Shown here piece by piece: positions 35,603 to 46,547 of a DNA stretch of 64,000 nt. The position numbers and the translations under genes were made by a program. Location: NCBI RefSeq assembly GCF_030397575.1, contig NZ_JAPNXS010000006.1, forward strand, positions 124,001-188,000, written 5' to 3'. Source of the stretch: Psychromonas sp. 14N.309.X.WAT.B.A12. GTDB lineage: Bacteria > Pseudomonadota > Gammaproteobacteria > Enterobacterales > Psychromonadaceae. Below the pieces are notes generated by a model. The model ran no database searches. It saw only the letters and a program-made list of their open reading frames with translations, and was not told the DNA's origin. The first letter of the stretch is position 1. Each line of letters starts with the position of its first letter.

Positions 35603-36343
35603 CTATTTTTCTTCTTGTGCTTCTTTCCAGCCGATTGCTAACCCCGTGTCATAACGTAAATCTACGTAATCGATGGTATTGATATCGTAATTTTCAGCAA
35701 TCCTAGGAAATGCTTTTAAAAATATCTGAATACGCTCCAGCTTTTGTTCTTTACCAAGTTTTAAACTAATGCCATTTTTTAACACTAGTTGCGTGGCATT
35801 ACGTTTGTCACTAGACAAGGCCGCGATGCGATAATGGCTAGGCGCTAATAACTGCTTTAGTTGTAAGTAGGTATTTAACACCGCCTCTGATTGCTCATCC
35901 TCACCGGATAACGCAACAAACTGATCTGTTTGGTCAGGTACTACATCGATAATTTCACCAAATCGATTCAACAATGACTTCTCATTCCAAGAAGCAGCTA
36001 TCGCTTGCTCTACAATATGTATCTTTAATGTATCAGGCCAATGTTTACGAATTGACGCTGAATAAACCCAAGGTTTCGCTTCTAGTTGCTTTTGTATCTC
36101 AGTAATTCGCAAAGTAAAAAAGTTTAATTTATCTTTTTGCTTTACGAGTACACTTCTAACCACATCTTCCGTTACATGGTGTCGCTCACCAGTTAAAATC
36201 AAACCAGTGAGGGGTAAAGACTTCTCATCCGTTAGCCAATGCTTAAGTTTGAAAAAACCATCCTGTAAAGTATAAATCAACAGCAAAAAAACAAAGAAGC
36301 TAAGCCATTTGCTGATGGTGATTTTTTTTAGCTTCAGCCACAT
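35603..36343 (-). CDS. ftsQ: Cell division protein FtsQ
   Basis: Protein of 246 residues. A short cytoplasmic tail is followed by one transmembrane helix (WLSFFVFLLLIYTLQ, residues 13-27). A POTRA domain starts at LTGLILTGERHHVTEDVVRS, then a beta domain (IRKHWPDTLKIHIVEQAIAA; IDYVDLRYDTGLAIGW). FtsQ bridges early and late division proteins and binds FtsL/FtsB. It starts 3 bp after ddl. Confidence 0.95.
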   Translation of the reverse strand: MWLKLKKITISKWLSFFVFLLLIYTLQDGFFKLKHWLTDEKSLPLTGLILTGERHHVTEDVVRSVLVKQKDKLNFFTLRITEIQKQLEAKPWVYSASIRKHWPDTLKIHIVEQAIAASWNEKSLLNRFGEIIDVVPDQTDQFVALSGEDEQSEAVLNTYLQLKQLLAPSHYRIAALSSDKRNATQLVLKNGISLKLGKEQKLERIQIFLKAFPRIAENYDINTIDYVDLRYDTGLAIGWKEAQEEK

Positions 36344-36346
36344 AAA

Positions 36347-37267
36347 TTATAAGGTTTGCTCTAATATACGTAATACAAGTTGATCGAAACTAATACCTGC
36401 TTGTTTTGCCGCTTTGGGTACTAAACTGGTCTCAGTCATACCTGGCACAGTGTTAACCTCTAACAAATACCAGTTATGCTGTTGATCTCGCATAAAGTCA
36501 ACACGTCCCCAACCGCTACATCCCACCGCCATAAATGCTTCTTCAGCCAATTGATTTAATTCACTCAATTGCTGGTCATCTAAACCACAAGGACACAGGT
36601 ATTGTGTGTCAGTTGATTGATATTTTGCTTGGTAATCATAAAACGTATTAGTGGTTTTCATACTAATAGCCGGTAATGCTTTACCATTAAGCATGGAAAC
36701 CGTAAATTCATCTCCAGTGATCCAAGATTCTAACAATACTTTTTTATCGTACTTAAACGCGTCTTCTAATGCTTCAATCAGTTGTTCTGGCGTTTCCGCC
36801 TTTGCCATTCCAATACTTGAGCCTTCATGTACAGGTTTTACCATCACAGTACCAGACAAGGCGCTTAGTATATCTTTAGCCTGCGCAGGTTCAAAGTTTT
36901 CTTTGACAATAATTTGATACGCTGCAGTGGGTAATGCGCAACTTTGCCAAATTTGTTTAGTTTTTGCCTTATCCATACCAATGGCAGAGCTAGAGACGTC
37001 ACTTCCCGTATATGGAATTTGTAGTGTATCTAAAAAACCTTGGATAGTGCCGTCTTCACCACCACGGCCATGAAGTACAATAAATACACGCTCAAAACCT
37101 GAGGCTTTAATTTGCGATACATCATCATATTTTGGGTCAACAGCATGGGCATCAACGCCTTGACGAACCAATGCGTTTAATACTGCTTTACCAGAGCTTA
37201 ATGAGACTTCACGCTCTGCGCTATCACCGCCAAATAAAACCGCTACTTTACCAAACTCAGTTGTCAT
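36347..37267 (-). CDS. ddl: D-alanine--D-alanine ligase
   Basis: ATP-grasp enzyme of 306 residues, DdlB type by length and position in dcw. Motifs are VAVLFGGDSAEREVSLSSG, VLHGRGGEDGTIQGFLD, VKPVHEGSSIGM and LEVNTVPGMTETSLVP. It makes the D-Ala-D-Ala end of the peptidoglycan stem. It overlaps the last base of murC. Confidence 0.97.
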   Translation of the reverse strand: MTTEFGKVAVLFGGDSAEREVSLSSGKAVLNALVRQGVDAHAVDPKYDDVSQIKASGFERVFIVLHGRGGEDGTIQGFLDTLQIPYTGSDVSSSAIGMDKAKTKQIWQSCALPTAAYQIIVKENFEPAQAKDILSALSGTVMVKPVHEGSSIGMAKAETPEQLIEALEDAFKYDKKVLLESWITGDEFTVSMLNGKALPAISMKTTNTFYDYQAKYQSTDTQYLCPCGLDDQQLSELNQLAEEAFMAVGCSGWGRVDFMRDQQHNWYLLEVNTVPGMTETSLVPKAAKQAGISFDQLVLRILEQTL

Positions 37268-38727
37268 TAATTTGTGCTCGCTTGTTGCATTTTTTCAATA
37301 TCTAATTTCAATTCTGCTAGTGTTTTCACTACTGCACCGATATTACCTGCGCCTTGTGTTAACACTAAGTCACCATCTTGTAGCACTTTGGCCAATGCAC
37401 TTGGTAATGCTGCTGGAGAGGGAACAAAGATAGGCTCTTTATTACTTTGCTGACGGATAGTACGACACAAAGAGCGGCTATCAGCGCCAGCGATTGGTGT
37501 TTCACCGGCAGCATACACATCTAACAGTAGTAGTTGATCAACCTGTGATAACACATTTGCAAAATCTTCGTATAAATCACGCGTACGTGTGTAACGGTGT
37601 GGCTGATATGCCATTACTAAGCGCTTCTCTGGCCAACCTTCACGTGCAGCGTTAATCGTAGCTTGTACTTCCGTTGGATGATGGCCGTAATCATCAGCTA
37701 GCATCGCTTTACCGCGACCAGTTTCGAATTCACCATAGTGTTCAAAACGACGGCCAATACCTTCAAAACTCTCCAATGCGGCAAGAATAGCAGCATCTTC
37801 AATATCATCTTCCATTGCAACTGCAATGGCCGCAGCCGCATTTAATGCATTATGTTTCCCGGGTAAGTTAAGATGAATAATTAAATCTGGGCGATTAGCT
37901 CTATGAACAACAAACTCACTACGGTTCACTGTTTGTTTGAAGCTAGATATGCGCACATCAGCTTGTTCGCTAAAACCATATGTAACACATTGACGAGCAA
38001 ATCGCGGGATCAATTCTTCAACGACTTTGTCATCTAAACACACAACCGCAGTGCCATAAAACGGCAGATTTTGAATAAACTGAATAAAAGTATCTTTTAA
38101 TACTTCAAAATCACCTTGATAAGTATCCATATGGTCTGCTTCGATATTAGTCACGACAGAAACCATTGGCTGAAGGTGTAAGAAAGAAGCATCACTTTCA
38201 TCCGCTTCAGCGATTAAATAACGACTTTGCCCTAATTTAGCATTGGTGCCTGCGCTATTTAACAGTCCACCGATAACAAAGGTGGGATCTAAATCAGCTT
38301 CGCGGTAGATACTAGCAATCAAACTGGTTGTAGTTGTTTTACCGTGTGTACCGGCAACAGCGACGCCATGGCGATAGCGCATTAATTCTGCTAGCATTTC
38401 AGCTCGACGAACGACAGGAATACGCGCTTGTTTAGCGGCTAATAACTCTGGGTTTTCTGGGTTAATCGCTGTGGAAACAACCACCACAGAGGCGCCATAG
38501 ATATTTTCTTGAGCATGACCAATGAATACTTCAACACCTAATGAACGCAGACGTTTGACGACTGTATTTTCTGCGATATCAGAACCAGTAATTTTATAAC
38601 CTTCATAGGCTAATACTTCGGCGATACCGCCCATACCCGCACCACCAATACCGACAAAATGAATCTGTTTTACACGACGCATTTCAGGGATCATGGTACG
38701 AATTTCTGCTAGTTCAATTTTTATCAT
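37267..38727 (-). CDS. murC: UDP-N-acetylmuramate--L-alanine ligase
   Basis: Mur ligase of 486 residues that adds L-Ala to UDP-MurNAc. [11 protein letters not shown]-type loop ([18 protein letters not shown]), ATP site [22 protein letters not shown] and [10 protein letters not shown] are all present. It lies between murG and ddl. The N-terminus before [10 protein letters not shown] includes [16 protein letters not shown], so a start at one of the later Mets is possible. Confidence 0.98.
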   Translation of the reverse strand: MIKIELAEIRTMIPEMRRVKQIHFVGIGGAGMGGIAEVLAYEGYKITGSDIAENTVVKRLRSLGVEVFIGHAQENIYGASVVVVSTAINPENPELLAAKQARIPVVRRAEMLAELMRYRHGVAVAGTHGKTTTTSLIASIYREADLDPTFVIGGLLNSAGTNAKLGQSRYLIAEADESDASFLHLQPMVSVVTNIEADHMDTYQGDFEVLKDTFIQFIQNLPFYGTAVVCLDDKVVEELIPRFARQCVTYGFSEQADVRISSFKQTVNRSEFVVHRANRPDLIIHLNLPGKHNALNAAAAIAVAMEDDIEDAAILAALESFEGIGRRFEHYGEFETGRGKAMLADDYGHHPTEVQATINAAREGWPEKRLVMAYQPHRYTRTRDLYEDFANVLSQVDQLLLLDVYAAGETPIAGADSRSLCRTIRQQSNKEPIFVPSPAALPSALAKVLQDGDLVLTQGAGNIGAVVKTLAELKLDIEKMQQASTN

Positions 38728-38744
38728 TAGGATTCACTTCTACT

Positions 38745-39818
38745 TTATTTTAACACTAAAGACTGACAAACGGCTGCAACTTGCTGCGTAGCGTCTCTAA
38801 TAGCTATATTTTTACAATTTTGGCTCATTTCATTAAGCAAATGCCTATTTTGACTTAATGTCACTAAACATTCACTTAATTTATTTGCATTCAACTCTTT
38901 TTGCGCAATCAATATTGCTGCATCTGCACTCACTAAGTTCTGTGCATTTTTAGTTTGATGATCATCCACAGCATGTGGCAAAGGAACAAAGATAGCTGGT
39001 AGTCCTACAGCCGCAACTTCTGCTACGGTTAAGGCACCTGCTCGACATATAATAAGGTCTGCCCACTGATAGGCCGAAGCCATGTCGCTGATAAATTCTT
39101 GTACTTGATAATCAACCTGAGTTTGTTGATAACTAGCAGTTACCGACTCAGCAAAGCCTTTACCTGTTTGATGTAAAATAGACACCTGCTGAGCATCGAA
39201 GTTCAGCAAAGCATCAGGAACCGTTTCATTTAAAACACGAGCGCCTAAACTTCCACCAATCACTAATACTTTTAAAGCTTGCTCTGGCGCAGAAAAGACT
39301 TTTTCAGGTAAGTCTAACAACTCTTTTCTGATTGGATTTCCTACTAAAACAGCCTTTTCACCAGAAAATGCACCGCTAAAACCCATTAATACCTTTTTAG
39401 AAAAATAAGAAAGAATTCGATTGGTTAATCCAGCCGTTGCATTTTGTTCATGTAACACAACCGGAATGCCCATTGTCCAAGCCGCAATTCCACCGGGTCC
39501 ACTGGCAAAGCCGCCCATCCCTAATACTAAATCAACCTTGCGCTTTTTTAATACTTTACGAGCTTGAAAGATAGACTTTATAACTTGAAATGGCGCTGCT
39601 AATAAGCGTTTAATACCGTTACCTCGCACGCCCACGACGTCGATGAAGTCAATTTCATAGCCATGCTCAGGTACCAGTCTAGCTTCCATTCGTGCAGCAG
39701 TGCCTAACCAGCTTACTTGCCACCCTTCATTTTTTAATTTATTAGCCACAGCCAAGCCAGGAAAAACATGTCCTCCAGTGCCTCCGGCCATTACTAATAA
39801 CGTTTTTGCTTTATTCAT
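38745..39818 (-). CDS. murG: Lipid II synthase MurG
   Basis: Glycosyltransferase of 357 residues that adds GlcNAc to lipid I on the inner membrane. It begins TLLVMAGGTGGHVFPGLAVA; VLIGGSLGARVLNETVPDAL and ADLIICRAGALTVAEVAAVG form the C-domain. The ATG at 39818 is chosen: it lies in front of the conserved N-terminus, GTGGAAA precedes it, and it overlaps the end of ftsW by 8 bp. Confidence 0.97.
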   Translation of the reverse strand: MNKAKTLLVMAGGTGGHVFPGLAVANKLKNEGWQVSWLGTAARMEARLVPEHGYEIDFIDVVGVRGNGIKRLLAAPFQVIKSIFQARKVLKKRKVDLVLGMGGFASGPGGIAAWTMGIPVVLHEQNATAGLTNRILSYFSKKVLMGFSGAFSGEKAVLVGNPIRKELLDLPEKVFSAPEQALKVLVIGGSLGARVLNETVPDALLNFDAQQVSILHQTGKGFAESVTASYQQTQVDYQVQEFISDMASAYQWADLIICRAGALTVAEVAAVGLPAIFVPLPHAVDDHQTKNAQNLVSADAAILIAQKELNANKLSECLVTLSQNRHLLNEMSQNCKNIAIRDATQQVAAVCQSLVLK

Positions 39819-41067
39819 TATTTTCCACCACAGGCTTAGTTGCTTTATGAGCAACACTCGGCTTTTTCTTATTATTCTTTCTAGTTATACGCGCTTGCGC
39901 TGAATGAATACGCGTTTCAAAATCTATTCTTAACACTAAACCAACCGCTATCGCGATAGTGATCAAACTTGAACCACCATAACTGATTAAAGGTAATGTT
40001 AAACCTTTAGTAGGAGCAATACCTGACGCAGCACCTATGTTTACCGCCGTTTGGAAAGCAAACCAAATAGCAATACCAATAGCAACATACCCTGAAAAAA
40101 TAAGGTTTTTTTCTAAAGCTTTTTTACCGATAGTAAAAGCCTTATAAACCAAAACAAACTCTAAAATAATAACGATGCTTACGCCGATAAAACCCAACTC
40201 TTCAGCCAAGATAGCCATGATGAAATCAGTATGCGCTTCTGGCAAGTACTCTAGTTTTTGAACCGAATTACCCAACCCTTCACCAAACCAACCACCACGA
40301 CCAAAGGCCATTAATGATTGGGTTAGCTGGTAGCTTCGACCAAACGGATCTGACCATGGATCTAAAAAACCAAATACCCTTGCCATACGATAAGGCGACG
40401 TCACAATTAGCAAAATAATTACTGACAACAAGGCAACTGCAATACCCACGAAGGAGATCATTCTTGCATTCGCAATAAATAACATGCCCATCATGATCAC
40501 TACAATTACGACTGTTGATCCTAAGTCTGGCTGTAATAGTAACAACATAGCAAATATCGCTAATACCACTAGAGGCTTGATAAAGCCTTTAATGGTGTCG
40601 ATCACTTCCTTTTGACGACGTAAAAGGTAGCTAGAGATGAATAAGACAACAGAAAGTTTCGCAAATTCTGACGGTTGAATATTTAACGGACCTAAACGTA
40701 ACCAACGTAATGAGCCATTTACTTCAGTACCCACAATCAGAACCGCTAATAAACCTAAACCAGAAAGTAATAAAATAATCGGCGTATATTTATGCCAGTG
40801 ATCGATGGGAATAGACACCACAGCCGCTAAGATAAATAAACAGAGAATAATGTAGATCAGGTGACGCTTTAAGAAACGAAATGGGTCGGCAGATAGCGCA
40901 ATCCCTTCAGGCATTGAAGCAGAGGCAACAATAATCAAGCCAATTCCCATCAAGGTGAATACTAAAACCAAATAAGAACGGTCGTATGCCCTAGGATGTG
41001 TTTCAGATTCCACGGTGAGTGATTGATATATATTGCCCAACTTAGCTAATATTGCAGCAAACATCAC
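39811..41067 (-). CDS. ftsW: Septal peptidoglycan glycosyltransferase FtsW
   Basis: SEDS protein of 418 residues with about ten transmembrane helices. SASMPEGIALSADPF, LRLGPLNIQPSEFAKLSVVL, AHTDFIMAILAEELGF and PLISYGGSSLI are family motifs. FtsW polymerises lipid II at the septum with its partner PBP3 (ftsI in this cluster). It overlaps murD by 4 bp. The elongation paralogue mrdB is also in the window. Confidence 0.97.
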   Translation of the reverse strand: MMFAAILAKLGNIYQSLTVESETHPRAYDRSYLVLVFTLMGIGLIIVASASMPEGIALSADPFRFLKRHLIYIILCLFILAAVVSIPIDHWHKYTPIILLLSGLGLLAVLIVGTEVNGSLRWLRLGPLNIQPSEFAKLSVVLFISSYLLRRQKEVIDTIKGFIKPLVVLAIFAMLLLLQPDLGSTVVIVVIMMGMLFIANARMISFVGIAVALLSVIILLIVTSPYRMARVFGFLDPWSDPFGRSYQLTQSLMAFGRGGWFGEGLGNSVQKLEYLPEAHTDFIMAILAEELGFIGVSIVIILEFVLVYKAFTIGKKALEKNLIFSGYVAIGIAIWFAFQTAVNIGAASGIAPTKGLTLPLISYGGSSLITIAIAVGLVLRIDFETRIHSAQARITRKNNKKKPSVAHKATKPVVENNE

Positions 41068-42392
41068 TCTGATGCCTCCGTGAGCGCATTTACTAATTGC
41101 ATGAAGTGTTCACCACGCGCCATAAAATTTTTGTACATATCTAAACTCGCACAGGCAGGCGTTAAAATAGCTAAATCTCCAGATTTTGCCTGTTGTTCAA
41201 TATGAGCAACCGCATGTGCTAAATCCTCGACAATAACTGCCGCAGGATGTTGCGCAGCAATTAACGCGGCATCCTGACCAAAACAAACAATCTGTCCTTT
41301 AATTTCAGTTAATGCACTCGCTAGTTCAGTAAAATCTGCACCTTTACCATCTCCACCTAAAATAACATGTACTTTACCTGAAATAGTTTCAGACAAACCA
41401 AGTAATGCCGCTTGAGTGGCACCAATATTGGTGGCTTTAGAGTCATTAATCCAACGTACGCCTCGATGTTCAGCAACAAACTCACACCTATGATTAAGGC
41501 CTTTATATGCCTGTAACGCTGCCAACATCAGATCCATCGGCAAAGCAACTTGCTCACCTAGCGCAATGGCTGCTAACGCATTCATCCAATTATGCTTACC
41601 GCTTAATTTGATTGCGCTGCAAGGTAATAGAGGTTGCTGATTTTTAGCTAAAAAAGGCTCGTCCTGTTGCAATACAATACCAAACTCTGAATGGTCAAAA
41701 CCAAAGCTAATTTGCGGTTGCTGTTGCGTAAAAGTAAGAGGGTCATCTCGATTGATTACACACATGTTACTTTGCATATAAATTTTATGCTTTGCATCTA
41801 TATAAGCTTGGTAACTTGGGTAGCGATCTAAATGATCTTCACTAATATTTAAAATAGTTGATACATCTGCGTTTAAAGATTCTGTTGTTTCTAGCTGGAA
41901 ACTCGAAAGCTCTAAGATATAAAGTTGAATATCTGGGGATAATAGATCTAGGGCTGGCACACCAATATTACCGCCAACACCTACATTAACACCAGCATGA
42001 GAAGCCATTTCACCCAGTAACGTGGTAACTGTACTCTTACCATTTGACCCAGTAATGGTGACTAATTTAGTATTTTGGTAAGCAGGTGTTGCTAGCTCTC
42101 GAGCAAATAGCTCAATATCGCCGACAACTTCAGCACCGGCTTCAATTGCTTTCGCAATCGCTGGCGTAGTAATGGCAATACCAGGGCTAACAACTAATAG
42201 ATCAAAACTAGCAAGACGTGTTGCGGATAAAGGGCCAATCACCAACTCAGTATTAACATCCAGCTTATCTTTACCTGGAGGAGTAGAGCGAGTATCAAAG
42301 ACAGTAACATCAATCCCTTTCTTATTGAAAAATGTAACACAAGATAAGCCTGTGACACCTAACCCAATAATAGCAACTCGCTTGCTTGTCAT
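41064..42392 (-). CDS. murD: UDP-MurNAc-L-Ala--D-glutamate ligase
   Basis: Mur ligase of 442 residues. VAIIGLGVTGLSCVTFF at the N-terminus, the ATP loop ITGSNGKSTVTTLL, and NDSKATNIGATQAAL identify MurD. It adds D-Glu to the muropeptide precursor. It starts 2 bp after mraY and overlaps ftsW. Confidence 0.98.
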   Translation of the reverse strand: MTSKRVAIIGLGVTGLSCVTFFNKKGIDVTVFDTRSTPPGKDKLDVNTELVIGPLSATRLASFDLLVVSPGIAITTPAIAKAIEAGAEVVGDIELFARELATPAYQNTKLVTITGSNGKSTVTTLLGEMASHAGVNVGVGGNIGVPALDLLSPDIQLYILELSSFQLETTESLNADVSTILNISEDHLDRYPSYQAYIDAKHKIYMQSNMCVINRDDPLTFTQQQPQISFGFDHSEFGIVLQQDEPFLAKNQQPLLPCSAIKLSGKHNWMNALAAIALGEQVALPMDLMLAALQAYKGLNHRCEFVAEHRGVRWINDSKATNIGATQAALLGLSETISGKVHVILGGDGKGADFTELASALTEIKGQIVCFGQDAALIAAQHPAAVIVEDLAHAVAHIEQQAKSGDLAILTPACASLDMYKNFMARGEHFMQLVNALTEASE

Positions 42393-42393
42393 A

Positions 42394-43476
42394 TTAACGT
42401 ACCTTCAGTGTCACTAGTCCGATTAAGACTAATACAATTGTGATGATCCAAAAGCGCACAATAACACGCGGTTCTGGCCACCCTTTTTTCTCATAATGAT
42501 GATGAATTGGAGCCATTCTAAAGATACGCTGTTTACGCATTTTATATGAGCCAACTTGTAGAATAACCGAGACAGTTTCTAATACAAAAATACCGCCCAT
42601 GATAACCAATAAAATCTCTTGTCTCACTAATACTGCAATAACACCTAAAATGGCACCTAATGCCAATGAGCCTACATCGCCCATAAATACTTGTGCAGGG
42701 TAAGTGTTGAACCATAAAAAGCCTAAACCAGCTCCGGCAATGGTGCCACAAATGATCACCAGTTCACTAGCCTGTGGAATATAAGGGATAAACAAGTAAT
42801 GAGAATAATTAACATGACTTGTTAAGTAAGCAACTAATGCAAATGCAGAAGCGACCATCACAGTTGGCATAATAGCTAACCCATCTAAACCATCTGTTAG
42901 GTTAACGGCGTTACTACTACCTACCACAGTGAAATACACCAACGGAATAAATAATAAACCTAAGTAAGGCATATACTCTTTAAAGAAAGGTACCACTAAT
43001 GTTAATTGCGCATCGCCTTGTGCCGTAAGGTACAAAACAACACCTAATACTAACGCAGTAACTGATTGCCAAAAGTATTTCCAACGAGCAATCAAACCAT
43101 CAGGATGCTTACGCACTACTTTTAAGTAGTCATCCATAAACCCAATCGCTCCAAAAGAAACGGTGGTAAACAATACAATCCACACATAAAGGTTATCGAG
43201 TCGTGCCCATAACAGTGTACTTAATACAATAGCAGCAAGGATTAACACGCCACCCATGGTTGGTGTACCCGCTTTACTGAAATGAGACTCAGGACCATCA
43301 TCACGCACAATTTGACCAATTTGTTGGCTTTGTAAGTAACGAATTAATTTAGGCCCGGCCCATAATGAAAATGCCAGTGCCGTTAACACAGCTAATACCA
43401 TTCTCACGGATAAGTATGTTAAAACATTGAAAAAAGTATAATGACTCGAAAGTAACTCTGCTAACCAGACGACCAT
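42394..43476 (-). CDS. mraY: Phospho-MurNAc-pentapeptide transferase
   Basis: Membrane enzyme of 360 residues, the E. coli length, with about ten helices. It moves phospho-MurNAc-pentapeptide from UDP to undecaprenyl phosphate, making lipid [35 protein letters not shown] and [15 protein letters not shown] are the family signatures with the catalytic Asp residues. It follows murF by 49 bp. Confidence 0.98.
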   Translation of the reverse strand: MVVWLAELLSSHYTFFNVLTYLSVRMVLAVLTALAFSLWAGPKLIRYLQSQQIGQIVRDDGPESHFSKAGTPTMGGVLILAAIVLSTLLWARLDNLYVWIVLFTTVSFGAIGFMDDYLKVVRKHPDGLIARWKYFWQSVTALVLGVVLYLTAQGDAQLTLVVPFFKEYMPYLGLLFIPLVYFTVVGSSNAVNLTDGLDGLAIMPTVMVASAFALVAYLTSHVNYSHYLFIPYIPQASELVIICGTIAGAGLGFLWFNTYPAQVFMGDVGSLALGAILGVIAVLVRQEILLVIMGGIFVLETVSVILQVGSYKMRKQRIFRMAPIHHHYEKKGWPEPRVIVRFWIITIVLVLIGLVTLKVR

Positions 43477-43525
43477 TTTTTAAAATCCTATTTTGTAAAG
43501 CAGCTTAATAGCTGATGATGAAAGC

Positions 43526-45001
43526 TTACGCACTAAATTTCCCTTTAATGAAAGCCACTATCTCTTCCATCCTTGCACTACGCGAGCCTTTAACAAGCAC
43601 CACTACTTTCGATTTTTGACCGCTCAAAAAAGCATCAATAGCTAATTCAAGTTGTTGTTTGTCTGAGAAGTGTTCCGCCCCTGCATTTGGAGAGGCAGCA
43701 TTATACGCATTTGTTGCTAGTTGACTCAAATGTCCAACTGTAAATAATTTATCAATGCCCTGTTGTTGAGCATACTCACCCACGGCACCATGTTCTTGTT
43801 CTGCATAATCGCCTAATTCACCCATATCACCACAAATTAACAGACGTAGACCTTGATATTGTGCCAATAAATCAATCCCTGCATTAACCGATGCAGAATT
43901 TGCATTATAGGTGTCATCAATCACTGTCAGTTGTTCAGTCACTACAGAACAATTAACACGACCAGCGACTTGTTGTAAGGATTCAAGCCCTTTTTTAATG
44001 ATTGCCAATGAACAACCTAGAGCCAACGCCATACTGCTTGCAGCCAATGCATTACTGACATTGTGTAACCCAGGAAGGTTCAACTGGACGGTAATATTTT
44101 GTTGGATATTTGCAGAGTTTGGGAAACTTGCTGGATTAATGTTCAATTTGAACTGAGCCTGCCCTAATGGGTTACTATTAATATCAGTAGCAAACACATC
44201 TGCAGTTTTAATATTTGGATCTTTTGAAAAGCTAAGATAAGACTGTTGCTGATTAGTTAGTTTGTCGATAAACGGTTGTGCAAACTTAGCATCTAAATTA
44301 ACGACGGCAGTCCCTGTTGCACTTAAGTTTGACCAAATTTCTGATTTTGCCGTTGCAACGCCTTCGAGAGAACCAAACCCCTCTAAATGCGCAGGCATAA
44401 TATTATTAACCAAAGCTACATCAGGTTTTGCTAATGCAGAAGTATAAGCAATTTCACCAATATGATTCGCGCCTAATTCGACTACTGCATATTGATGCTG
44501 AGTAGATAATCTCAATAAGGTTAATGGTAAACCAATATCGTTATTAAAATTGCCCGCCGTGGCCAGTACAGCGTTTTGATCATCACAATGCGCACTAAGA
44601 ATCGCACTCAATAACTCTTTACAGGTTGTTTTACCATTACTGCCAGTAATCGCAGCACACTTTAAACCGGTTATTTGCTGTCTGACATAACGCCCTAATA
44701 AACCTAATGCAATACGCGTATCGGGAACTTCAATCACTGCATTATTAAAAGAGATCGCAAGTTCACTTGCCTCTTCGACCAGTAATACCGCAGCACCTTG
44801 CTCAACTGCGCTTGGCAGCAATTGGTGAGCATCGAAAGACGGCCCTTTTAACGCAATAAACAGATCACCTGCTTGAAGGGTGCGCGTGTCGGTACTGACA
44901 CTGTTAATAATAACAGAGGCACATTTTGCAGCGCTATGATAACCTTTTCTCAAACGACCATGGGTAGCTTCACATAACTGTTCAATTGTGAGTTCAATCA
45001 T
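43526..45001 (-). CDS. murF: UDP-MurNAc-tripeptide--D-Ala-D-Ala ligase
   Basis: Mur ligase of 491 residues. ATP loop ITGSNGKTTCKELL, then GNFNNDIGLPLTLL and DDTYNANSASVNAG. It adds D-Ala-D-Ala, finishing the UDP precursor. I choose the ATG at 45001 because AGGA stands 8 bp before it, whereas it is too close to the ATG at 45007. It overlaps the end of murE. Confidence 0.97.
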   Translation of the reverse strand: MIELTIEQLCEATHGRLRKGYHSAAKCASVIINSVSTDTRTLQAGDLFIALKGPSFDAHQLLPSAVEQGAAVLLVEEASELAISFNNAVIEVPDTRIALGLLGRYVRQQITGLKCAAITGSNGKTTCKELLSAILSAHCDDQNAVLATAGNFNNDIGLPLTLLRLSTQHQYAVVELGANHIGEIAYTSALAKPDVALVNNIMPAHLEGFGSLEGVATAKSEIWSNLSATGTAVVNLDAKFAQPFIDKLTNQQQSYLSFSKDPNIKTADVFATDINSNPLGQAQFKLNINPASFPNSANIQQNITVQLNLPGLHNVSNALAASSMALALGCSLAIIKKGLESLQQVAGRVNCSVVTEQLTVIDDTYNANSASVNAGIDLLAQYQGLRLLICGDMGELGDYAEQEHGAVGEYAQQQGIDKLFTVGHLSQLATNAYNAASPNAGAEHFSDKQQLELAIDAFLSGQKSKVVVLVKGSRSARMEEIVAFIKGKFSA

Positions 45002-46547
45002 TATCATTGTCCTGTATTGCTTCTTCGTTTAACAATGTTTGCAGACATTCTCGATCGCTGTAATGCACTTTCTTATCACCAAATATTTGATAATCTTCAT
45101 GGCCTTTACCTGCTAATAAAACAATGTCATCTGGGTTTGAGTTTGCTAATAAATATTGAATCGCTTGTTGACGATCATGTATTACTAAGGCTTTCTCTGG
45201 AGCCGTTAATCCTGCTTTAATATCTTCCACAATTAACTTTGCATCTTCACTTCGTGGATTATCATCAACAATCATCACTAAGTCCGCCACTTGCTCAGCA
45301 ACATTGGCCATTTGTGGGCGCTTGCCTTTATCTCGGTCACCTCCGCAACCAAATACAGCAATAATACGACCTTGCTGCTTATGATGTTGTAATGCTTGAA
45401 GCGCATTATCCAAAGCATCCGGTGTATGAGCATAATCAACGACAAAAGTGACTTGCTGTTTAGGGAAGAAATATTGTTCCATTCTACCTGGTACAACAGT
45501 TAGTTTGGCCATCACTTGTTGAATGGCAGCTAACGAGAAACCGTCGGCTAATAATGCACAGCTAACTGCAGCAATATTCAGCACATTAAAATCACCATAA
45601 AAGGGTGTGTTAATAACCCCAGAGCCCCAGCTTGACATAAATTCAAAAGCTAATCCCTGCGCTAAGTAGTCTACTTTGGTGACGTTAAAATATTGACGCT
45701 CTGTGAAATTAAAGTCGATGTTTAAGCCGTAAGCGATAGCTTCTGGGTATAACATTAACCAATTTCGTCCTACTTGATCATTGGCATTGATAATACGATG
45801 TTGTAATGGGAATTTTTCAAATAACGTTTGTTTGGCATCAGCATAAGCTTGCATAGTGCCATGGTAATCGAGGTGATCACGGGTTAAATTGGTAAAAATA
45901 GCCGTGTTAAAAGGGACTGCAGCAATACGCCCTTGCACCAAACCATGAGAAGAGACTTCCATGATGGTACGTGTTGCGCCTTGCGTTTGATAACTAGCTA
46001 ATTCGCGGCAAACTGAAATAGCGTCTAATGTAGTATTTAAACTCGCTTGTAATTGGTTATACAACCCATTACCGATGGTGCCCATTTGTGCACTTTGTTG
46101 TCCAAGCAAGGTATAACTATTGGCCAATAAACTGGCAATCGTTGTTTTACCGTTAGTACCAGTAACCGCCGTCACCTTATGTAAATTCGATTGTGGGAAA
46201 TAATAACGCATAGCAATCGCGCTTATTTTCCGTTGTAGCTGGAAAAGCTGAATAACAGGGACGCCACCTTGGTAACTTAGATAACCATTTTCATCCTGCA
46301 CTAAAGTTTCAGATAAAACCGCCACCGCACCTGACTGAATTGCATTATTAATAAACTGGCGGCCATCGTTGACTGCGCCTTGTAAGGCAACAAACAAATC
46401 ACCTTGTTTAACCTCTCTACTGTCTAAGGTCATACCAGAAATAATAGTAGATAATGATGATAGCGAGTCGTCTGGTGTTGGTAAGCTTGTTGCCAACAAC
46501 CAAGACAGCACACAGCTAGGGTGAGATTGCTGTGTATCCGAGGCCAT
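44994..46547 (-). CDS. murE: UDP-MurNAc-L-Ala-D-Glu--meso-DAP ligase
   Basis: Mur ligase of 517 residues. ATP loop VTGTNGKTTIASLL, FTNLTRDHLDYHG, FGCGGDRDKGKRPQMA. The DNPRSED motif (about residue 428) is that of meso-diaminopimelate-specific MurE, so the wall has mDAP. Somewhat longer than E. coli MurE (495) with a glutamine-rich N-domain. It shares one base with ftsI. Confidence 0.97.
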   Translation of the reverse strand: MASDTQQSHPSCVLSWLLATSLPTPDDSLSSLSTIISGMTLDSREVKQGDLFVALQGAVNDGRQFINNAIQSGAVAVLSETLVQDENGYLSYQGGVPVIQLFQLQRKISAIAMRYYFPQSNLHKVTAVTGTNGKTTIASLLANSYTLLGQQSAQMGTIGNGLYNQLQASLNTTLDAISVCRELASYQTQGATRTIMEVSSHGLVQGRIAAVPFNTAIFTNLTRDHLDYHGTMQAYADAKQTLFEKFPLQHRIINANDQVGRNWLMLYPEAIAYGLNIDFNFTERQYFNVTKVDYLAQGLAFEFMSSWGSGVINTPFYGDFNVLNIAAVSCALLADGFSLAAIQQVMAKLTVVPGRMEQYFFPKQQVTFVVDYAHTPDALDNALQALQHHKQQGRIIAVFGCGGDRDKGKRPQMANVAEQVADLVMIVDDNPRSEDAKLIVEDIKAGLTAPEKALVIHDRQQAIQYLLANSNPDDIVLLAGKGHEDYQIFGDKKVHYSDRECLQTLLNEEAIQDNDND